From Chiayiivirga sp. (GTDB lineage: Bacteria; Pseudomonadota; Gammaproteobacteria; Xanthomonadales; Xanthomonadaceae): a stretch of 64,000 bases of DNA. The notes under the pieces are model-generated. The model saw only the letters and a list, made by a program, of their open reading frames with translations, did no database searches and was not told the origin of the DNA. Below, one piece after another: positions 55,559 through 64,000 of this stretch. The stretch's first letter is position 1; the number at the start of each line of letters is the position of its first letter. The translations under genes were made by a program, and so were the position numbers. The stretch spans positions 62,001 to 126,000 of the forward strand of contig JALCLA010000002.1 of NCBI GenBank assembly GCA_022647565.1. Reading direction: 5' to 3'.

Positions 55559-55984
55559 ATGTCGACCTACGCGACCCCCGCCACGCTTGCACTGCTCAAG
55601 GTGCCGCACGTGCGCAAGGCGGCGCGCGGCAATCTGGTGCTGGTCGATACCCTGAAGGCCAGCGTCATCTCGCACCTCAAGGAATTGCTGGACGTATCCG
55701 ACGCCGAGATGTCGACGTTGCTCGGGATTCCCGGCCGCTCCTACCACCGCCACAAGGGTAGCGGCGAGGCGCTCAAGCCGGCCCAGGCCGACTCCACGCT
55801 GCGTGTCGGACGCGTTCTGCAGGAGGCCCGCCAGGTGTTCGGAGATGCCGCCAAGGCGCTGCGCTGGCTCAAGGCAATGCATCCGGTGCTGGCGGCAGCT
55901 CCCATCGGGCTGATCGGCTCCGATGCCGGCGCGCAAGCCGTCCTCGACGAGTTGATGCGCGTGCAGTGGGGCGACCTGGCCTGA
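55559..55984 (+). CDS. MbcA/ParS/Xre-family antitoxin
   Basis: A 141-residue antitoxin. The N-terminal Xre-like helix-turn-helix is at about 35-75 (ASVISHLKELLDVSDAEMST and LLGIPGRSYHRHK). The C-terminal MbcA/ParS toxin-binding domain (DUF2384) is at about 80-141 (VLQEARQVFGDAAKALRWL, LDELMRVQWGDLA). It should neutralise the RES toxin and repress the operon. The RES start overlaps its stop (TGATG). Confidence 0.9.
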   Translation: MSTYATPATLALLKVPHVRKAARGNLVLVDTLKASVISHLKELLDVSDAEMSTLLGIPGRSYHRHKGSGEALKPAQADSTLRVGRVLQEARQVFGDAAKALRWLKAMHPVLAAAPIGLIGSDAGAQAVLDELMRVQWGDLA

Positions 55985-56436
55985 TGCAGGTCTTCCGCAT
56001 CACCGATGCACGATTCGTTGCCGATCCGCTCAGTGGTCTTGGCGCGGCGCTCGCGGGCGCGCGCTGGAACTCCAAGGGTACGCGCATGGGCTACACATCG
56101 TCTTCGCGCTCCCTGGCCATGATGGAATTGCTGGTCCACGTCGGCCGCGAAAACGTCCCGGCGACGAAAGTGCTGCTGTCGATCGAGATTCCGGAAAAGG
56201 TCATCATCGATCTCGCGCCGCTGCCGACGGGCTGGGAGGGACTGCCCTACCGGGCATCGGTGCAGGCGGTGGGCGATGCCTGGATTGCCGCGCGATCGTC
56301 GCTCGCGCTGCGCGTGCCGAGCGCGATCATCCCGGACGAGTTCAACGTACTCGTCAATCCCAGCCACGCCGATTTCAGGAAGATCTTGATCGGCAAGAGC
56401 ACGCCACTCATGTGGGACCAGCGGCTATTCGGGTGA
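55984..56436 (+). CDS. RES-domain toxin (NAD+-degrading)
   Basis: A 150-residue RES-family toxin. The likely catalytic residues R27 (ARWNSKG), Y37 (GYTSSS) and E48 (LAMMELLVH) keep the spacing reported for Pseudomonas putida Res, which depletes NAD+. EFNVLVNPSHADF is the conserved C-terminal segment. The ATG at 55984 overlaps the antitoxin stop. It appears intact and functional. Confidence 0.9.
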   Translation: MQVFRITDARFVADPLSGLGAALAGARWNSKGTRMGYTSSSRSLAMMELLVHVGRENVPATKVLLSIEIPEKVIIDLAPLPTGWEGLPYRASVQAVGDAWIAARSSLALRVPSAIIPDEFNVLVNPSHADFRKILIGKSTPLMWDQRLFG

Positions 56437-56655
56437 GCGCCGGGGCGGCCGACATCCGGGCCCGACGCGACCGTCGTCGCGGCAGCGGATTTCGGCGTAG
56501 CATGCAGGGCGGACTCCTCTCGTGATCTCGTGTCCTGAACAGCGCCATGCTCAGCCTGGCTCTTCAAGGCCATGTGGCGACGCGGGTGGAGTCCATTCGA
56601 TCATTCAAGCCGAGACCGCTTCGCAGGTCGGCTTGACTCAGGCGTCAGGACTCAC

Positions 56656-56952
56656 ATGAAACTCTGTCACGCGTTGCTGGCTTGTCTCGCATTGTCGTCG
56701 CTCACTGCCTGCAGCGACGATGGCCACCTTCGTGGGCACCTGACGGAAAGCTCTGACGGAAAGACATACTTGGCGATAGCCGACGACAATAATGGCTGCC
56801 CTATCACGGTTGACGGACTGGCTTGGGATACTCGTGTCGGCACTCCAAAGCTGATCTCTCCTGGAGAGCACGTGATTGAGTGCTACGGAGGCACCATCTC
56901 ATTTGTCGTTCCCGTGGGCGTCGTTTTCAACTTCGACTATTGGGGACCGTAA
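56656..56952 (+). CDS. Small lipoprotein, lower GC than neighbours
   Basis: A 98-residue protein with a lipoprotein signal (LALSSLTAC, Cys acylated). The remainder (about 75 residues) has a short hydrophobic strand near the end (TISFVVPVGVVFNFDYW) and two further cysteines. I recognise no family. Its base composition is visibly lower in GC than neighbouring genes, which supports recent transfer with the surrounding accessory patch. The 220 bases between RES and this gene hold nothing recognisable beyond an imperfect stem-loop (56607-56634). Confidence 0.6.
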   Translation: MKLCHALLACLALSSLTACSDDGHLRGHLTESSDGKTYLAIADDNNGCPITVDGLAWDTRVGTPKLISPGEHVIECYGGTISFVVPVGVVFNFDYWGP

Positions 56953-57014
56953 GTGAACCCTGGCTTTGGGTGGCAAAGTTGATGACCTGCAGCAATCCTT
57001 GACGGCGCCTGTGA

Positions 57015-57377
57015 CGCGATGCCGCGAAAGCGTGGCCACCTTACCTGACCCATCACCTGCCAAGCCGCGCTCGGCCGCACCATCTCCGCGCCAAGGAGCG
57101 CGTGCACCATACGCAAGTGTTGCCGGAGCAGGTATGCCGCACCTTCGCCGACGCGCGCGATGCCGCCGTTGCCGCCGGCGATCTCGCCGCCTCCGAGCAC
57201 CCGCCTACCTTTCACGAAATCCGCTCGTTGGGCGGCGTATTGCTGCATCTATCGGCCTGGTCCGAGGCTAACGTGCAGGCCCTGATGGGGCACGCGAACT
57301 CGACGATGACACGCGTCTACCTCGAAGGTCACGAGCGGCCGTGGACGGAAATCTGCGTGTCGATAGTGAGGAAATAG
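57015..57377 (+). pseudogene. C-terminal fragment of a tyrosine recombinase (phage integrase)
   Basis: About 120 codons of a lambda/P4-like integrase C-terminus: PYLTHHL and THHTQVLPEQ equivalents, FHEIRS (His/Arg box), VQALMGHANSTMT (second box) and the tyrosine in TRVYLEGH. Homology continues 5' of the first usable start (GTG 57102) to a stop at 57012, so the catalytic core's first half and the N-terminus are gone. It ends about 100 bases from the 3' end of tRNA-Pro(GGG), the usual place for an element integrase. Confidence 0.75.
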
Positions 57378-57434
57378 TGGATAAATGGTGAGGCGGCACC
57401 TTTTCGGCCACCTCACGGGCCGGCCCGAATCAAC

Positions 57435-57458
57435 AAAAAACCCCGCAAAATGCGGGGT
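57435..57458 (-). terminator. Intrinsic terminator of tRNA-Pro(GGG)
   Basis: An 8-bp stem ACCCCGCA/TGCGGGGT with a 3-base A loop. On the minus strand it is followed by a run of T, 18 bases past the tRNA CCA end. The plus strand also has CTTTT after the stem, so it may stop transcripts from both sides. Confidence 0.85.
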
Positions 57459-57475
57459 CTTTTGTGATCTCTGAT

Positions 57476-57552
57476 TGGTCGGGGTAGCCGGATTTGAACC
57501 GACGACCACTTGTCCCCCAGACAAGTGCGCTACCAGGCTGCGCTATACCCCG
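57476..57552 (-). tRNA. tRNA-Pro(GGG)
   Basis: A 77-base cloverleaf on the minus strand. The acceptor arm is CGGGGTA/TACCCCG. The D arm is GCGCAGCCTGGTAGCGC. The anticodon loop is CTGGGGG (anticodon GGG) and the T loop is TTCAAAT. CCA is encoded. It reads CCC and CCT. Its 3' end is the likely attachment site of the neighbouring element remnant. Confidence 0.97.
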
Positions 57553-57639
57553 AGAGGTTTGCCGCGTCCGGCGATGCGCCGGGGCGCGAAGTATACAGGC
57601 TCGCTGGCGGTGCAGCCACGCGCGATGCGCGGCAGCATT

Positions 57640-57996
57640 TCAGCGCCGCAGCAGTTGCAGCACTTCCTCCAGCTCCAGCCGCACCTGGCGCACGATCTGG
57701 GCCGAGATGGTCGCTTCCATCTTGCCCTGCTCGCCTTCCAGTCGCTGGCGTGCGCCGGTGATGGTGAAGCCCTGTTCGTAAAGCAACGAACGGATCTGAC
57801 GGATGGTGAGGACATCATGGCGCTGGTAATAGCGGCGATTGCCGCGCCGCTTCACCGGCTTGAGGCCGGGAAATTCGGTTTCCCAGTAACGCAGCACGTG
57901 CGGCTTCACATCGCAGAGCTCGCTGACCTCACCGATGGTGAAGTAGCGCTTGGCCGGGATCGGTGGAAGCTCGCGATTGCTGCCGGCGTCAAACAT
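57640..57996 (-). CDS. MerR-family transcriptional regulator
   Basis: A 118-residue regulator with a MerR winged helix (about 18-85): [40 protein letters not shown] and a C-terminal coiled coil ([12 protein letters not shown]). No metal-binding cysteines are seen. It overlaps ihfA by eight bases; this ihfA-merR pairing is common in gammaproteobacteria. Confidence 0.9.
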   Translation of the reverse strand: MFDAGSNRELPPIPAKRYFTIGEVSELCDVKPHVLRYWETEFPGLKPVKRRGNRRYYQRHDVLTIRQIRSLLYEQGFTITGARQRLEGEQGKMEATISAQIVRQVRLELEEVLQLLRR

Positions 57997-58291
57997 TCGA
58001 CGCCCCGGCGTAGGCCTCGACCCGCTCCTTCAGCTTCTGTCCGGGGCGGAACGTGACCACGGTGCGGGCGGAGATGGGGATCTCCTCGCCAGTCTTGGGG
58101 TTGCGACCGGGGCGCTGGTTCTTTCGGCGCAGGTCGAAGTTGCCGAAACCCGAGAGCTTGACCTGCTGGCCACGCTCCAGCGCTTCGCGCAAGGTGTCGA
58201 AGAAGGCGTCGACGAATTCCTTGGCTTCGCGCTTGTTCAGGCCGACTTCCGTGAACAGGCGTTCGGCCATGTCGGCTTTGGTGAGAGCCAT
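57989..58291 (-). CDS. ihfA: Integration host factor subunit alpha
   Basis: A 100-residue histone-like DNA-bending protein. [20 protein letters not shown] and the minor-groove arm [20 protein letters not shown] identify the IHF alpha subunit. It pairs with IHF beta encoded elsewhere. It lies one base after pheT. Confidence 0.96.
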   Translation of the reverse strand: MALTKADMAERLFTEVGLNKREAKEFVDAFFDTLREALERGQQVKLSGFGNFDLRRKNQRPGRNPKTGEEIPISARTVVTFRPGQKLKERVEAYAGASNV

Positions 58292-58292
58292 G

Positions 58293-61746
<3,454 letters not shown>

Positions 61747-61786
61747 CAGGTGGCATCCAGATCGGGCCCGCGCGAAACCGGGCCTG

Positions 61787-61823
61787 AAAAAAACATGGGG
61801 AAGGACTTGCGCCCTTCCCCATG
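61787..61823 (-). terminator. Strong intrinsic terminator between rplT and pheS
   Basis: An 11-bp perfect stem CATGGGGAAGG/CCTTCCCCATG with an 8-base loop runs into seven T on the minus strand. It ends the thrS-infC-rpmI-rplT transcripts. In E. coli the pheS attenuator with a Phe-rich leader sits here, but no Phe codon run is visible in the leader. Confidence 0.92.
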
Positions 61824-61875
61824 GGGTTTTCGCGTACCGCCCCGGCGCAAGCGCCGGAACGGACGTGACTTCACA

Positions 61876-62230
61876 TCAGAGGGCGGCTTTCGCTTTTTCG
61901 GCGATCGCGCCAAAACCCTGGATGTCGTGCACGGCGATGTCGGCCAGCACCTTGCGATCGAGCGTGATGCCGGCCTTCTTCAGCCCGTTCATGAACCGGC
62001 TGTAGGACAGGCCGAACTGACGCGCGGCCGCGTTGATGCGGACGATCCACAGCGCGCGGAACTGGCGCTTGCGCTGCTTGCGGCCGATGTAGGCGTACTG
62101 CTGCGCCTTGGTGACGGCCTGCTTGGCAACGCGGAACACCTTGCGGCGAGCGTTGTAATAGCCCGCGCACGCGAAATGATCTTCTTGTGACGACGACGGG
62201 CGGTGACACCACTTTCTTGACTCGTGCCAT
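61876..62230 (-). CDS. rplT: 50S ribosomal protein L20 (two frameshifts)
   Basis: The gene starts at ATG 62230 (ARVK) and ends ELSEWHERE-normal AEKAKAAL. A base is missing near 62215 (where KRGV is expected) and another near 62160 (CGGGGC read as CGGGC). Between and after them the frames give TARRRHKK and [16 protein letters not shown], the standard L20 sequence ([20 protein letters not shown] follows). Corrected length is about 118 residues. Probable sequencing errors in an essential gene. Confidence 0.9.
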
Positions 62231-62242
62231 GACGTGGCTCCC

Positions 62243-62440
62243 TTAGAGGTACGGCAGCATGCGCTGGACGCGACCCGCGTCTTCAGCACGCACGTGGTTG
62301 GTGGCACGAAGGCCGCGCTTACGCTTGGTCGCCTTCTTGGTCAGGATGTGGCTCTTGAAGGCGTGGCCGCACTTGAACTTGCCGGAAGCGGTCTTCCGGA
62401 AGCGCTTGGCTGCGGCCCGATTGGTTTTCATCTTGGGCAT
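62243..62440 (-). CDS. rpmI: 50S ribosomal protein L35
   Basis: A 65-residue ribosomal protein with the standard sequence start ([20 protein letters not shown]) and middle ([14 protein letters not shown]). It is intact. AAGGAA lies just upstream of the start. It is in the usual infC-rpmI-rplT order, 12 bases before rplT. Confidence 0.96.
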   Translation of the reverse strand: MPKMKTNRAAAKRFRKTASGKFKCGHAFKSHILTKKATKRKRGLRATNHVRAEDAGRVQRMLPYL

Positions 62441-62615
62441 GGTGGTTTCCTTGTCGGCTCGATGGCCGGATTCATGTCACTGATGCGAGCGGTGGCCCGC
62501 GCCACACTTTCCGTCCGTGCTCACATCGGCTTGTTGATCCGGTTTCCCGGATCGGGATGGAACCCGGCATCTGGCCGGCGTTCCGGTTCGCCTTGCGGCG
62601 AAAACTTGCGGCGCC

Positions 62616-63133
62616 CTACTTCTTCTTGGGCGCCACCATCATGATCATCTGGCGACCTTCGAGTTTCGGCCGCTGTTCGATCGTGACTTCGTCCTTTAGA
62701 TCGCCCTCCAGGCGTTGCGCCATGGCCAGACCGAGTTCGGTATGCGCCATTTCGCGACCCTTGAAGCGGATCGTGATCTTCACCTTGTCGCCTTCTGCGA
62801 GGAAGCGGCGCAGGTTGCGCAGCTTGACCTCGTAGTCGCCAACCTCGGTCGTCGGGCGGAACTTGAGTTCCTTGATCTCGACCTGCTTCTGCTTCTTCTT
62901 CGCCGCGGCGGCCTTCTTCTGCTGCTCGAAGCGAACTTGCCGAAATCCATGATTCGGCACACCGGCGGATCCGCGTTCGGCTGGATCTCGACCAGATCCA
63001 GTCCAGCGTCCTCGGCCATGCTCAGCGCTTCGTCGCGCGACAGGACGCCCACCATCTCGCCGTCGTCCCCGATGACGCGTACCCGCGGGACGCGGATCTC
63101 GAGGTTCTTGCGGTTCAGTTTTTCCGTATTGAT
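62616..63133 (-). CDS. infC: Translation initiation factor IF-3 (non-AUG start, one frameshift)
   Basis: About 172 residues after correction. The likely start is ATC at 63133, six bases after GAGGAT; the protein reads [20 protein letters not shown]. Non-AUG starts (ATT/ATC) are a known IF-3 autoregulation feature. The N-terminal part ([40 protein letters not shown]) and the C-terminal domain ([33 protein letters not shown]) are joined by a single-base loss near 62943 (TTCCGC read as TTCGC). Confidence 0.88.
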
Positions 63134-63174
63134 TCGGCTATCCTCAATCCAATTAACCGTTCCGGGTCAAATAC

Positions 63175-64000
63175 TTAGGCGCCCGGGCCAGCTTCGTCGC
63201 GAAGTCGGGCAATGAACTGGACCGCTCATGCTGCCCAGATCCTCCCCCGAACGCGCGCGCACTGCCACGGCCCCGTTTTCCTTCTCGCGATCGCCGACCA
63301 CGACCAGGTACGGGACTCGTTGCAGCGTGTGTTCGCGGATTTTATACCCGATCTTTTCGTTTCTCAAGTCGCCCACAACCCGGAAGCCTTGATTTGCAAG
63401 GTCTTTTCGGATTGGCCTCGGCGTAATCGGCCTGCGCATCGGTGATGTTGAGCACCACCGCCTGCACCGGCGCCAGCCAGACCGGGAAGTGTCCGGCATG
63501 GTGTTCGATCAGGATGCCGATGAAGCGCTCCATCGAACCGACGATGGCGCGATGCAGCATGACGGGATGGCGCTTGCTCGGTGCTCGTCCACGTATTCGG
63601 CGCCCGAGGCGCCCGGCATCATGAAATCGACCTGCATGGTGCCGACCTGCCAGGCCGCGGCCGATCGAGTCGCGCATGTGGTATTCGATCTTCGGGCCGT
63701 AGAACGCGCCCTCGCCCGGCAGTTCCTCCCATTCCACGCCACAGGCGCGCAGCGCCGCGCGCAGCGCGTCCTCGGCCTTGTCCCAGGTGGCGTCGTCACC
63801 CGAGGCGCGAGTCCGGGCGCAGCGCGATCTTGAGCGAGATCTCGGAGAAGCCGAAGTCGGCATAGACCTTCATTGCCTGCCGATGGAAGCCGTCACTTCC
63901 GACTCGATCTGGTCTCGGTGCAGAAGATGTGGCCGTCGTCCTGGGTGAAGCCGCGCACCCGCATGATGCCGTGCAGCGCACCGGAGGGCTCGTTGCGGTG
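63175..64000 (-). CDS. thrS: Threonyl-tRNA synthetase, partial, many frameshifts
   Basis: The C-terminal part of ThrRS runs off the window. Recognisable segments in three frames are [131 protein letters not shown] and [14 protein letters not shown] to a TAA at 63175. At least seven single-base indels lie in 0.8 kb. Essential gene, so the breaks are most likely sequence errors at a contig end. Confidence 0.85.

Larger units (their letters stand above)
55322..57475. mobile_element. Probable remnant of an element integrated at tRNA-Pro(GGG)
   Basis: The patch combines a decayed AbrB-like antitoxin, an intact ParS/RES module, a lower-GC lipoprotein and a truncated integrase, and ends at a tRNA 3' end. 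Housekeeping genes resume on the far side. I saw no second copy of the tRNA 3' end on the left, so the exact left boundary is unknown and the position given is the relic. Confidence 0.5.

Noticed and set aside
61876..62230. Programmed frameshifting in rplT, pheS or thrS
   Set aside because: There are many sites, in genes never known to need frameshifting, and several are run-length errors of G or C. Sequencing error is simpler.

Overview
The window is high-GC chromosomal DNA of a gammaproteobacterium in the Xanthomonadales/Lysobacterales. The strongest marker is the arginine operon. It encodes an N-acetylornithine carbamoyltransferase very like the Xanthomonas campestris enzyme, an acetylcitrulline-type deacetylase and an ArgB kinase carrying a C-terminal acetyltransferase domain, followed by argC, argH, proB and proA. 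The secreted proteins sharing an [IV]FxxGF[ED]G tail motif suggest a Dokdonella/Lysobacter-like relative, but this is inference.

Layout. 0-2 kb: an adaptive-response pair (Ada/AraC/AlkA fusion, then ogt). 2-7.5 kb: two small unknowns, then a histidine-degradation locus with hutF divergent from a CoA-transferase/hutI pair. 7.7-12.8 kb: a zinc region with a MerC-type membrane protein, a ZnuD-like TonB receptor with His/Asp/Glu-rich loops, a periplasmic aspartoacylase-family hydrolase and Zur. 12.8-20.5 kb: gltX, secreted proteins, lpxH, and a tightly overlapping hisS / aromatic ammonia-lyase / enoyl-CoA hydratase operon. 20.6 kb: tRNA-Pro(CGG). 20.8-31 kb: the minus-strand argF'-argG-argE'-argB-GNAT-argC-argH-proB-proA operon, with a possible Arg-codon leader and terminator (attenuator) in front. 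31-43.5 kb: envelope and housekeeping genes (glycine-zipper protein, cysS, sufE, two DUF885 peptidase-like proteins, a glycosyltransferase/PAP2 pair, a cyclophilin fusion, rlmJ, an Slp lipoprotein). 43.5-55 kb: three large secreted proteins (Calx-beta/beta-propeller/GH5 chimera, P-domain beta-helix protein, pectinacetylesterase-like protein) around a GNAT gene and mfd. 55.3-57.5 kb: a small accessory patch next to tRNA-Pro(GGG): an AbrB-like antitoxin relic, an intact ParS/Xre-RES toxin-antitoxin module with a repeated operator-like sequence, a lower-GC lipoprotein and a truncated integrase. It looks like the residue of an integrated element. 57.6-64 kb: the conserved thrS-infC-rpmI-rplT-pheS-pheT-ihfA-merR block on the minus strand.

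Sequence quality falls at the right end. pheS, rplT, infC and thrS are essential genes, yet each carries single-base indels, and these become denser toward base 64000. They read as sequencing errors, not biology. All other large genes appear intact.
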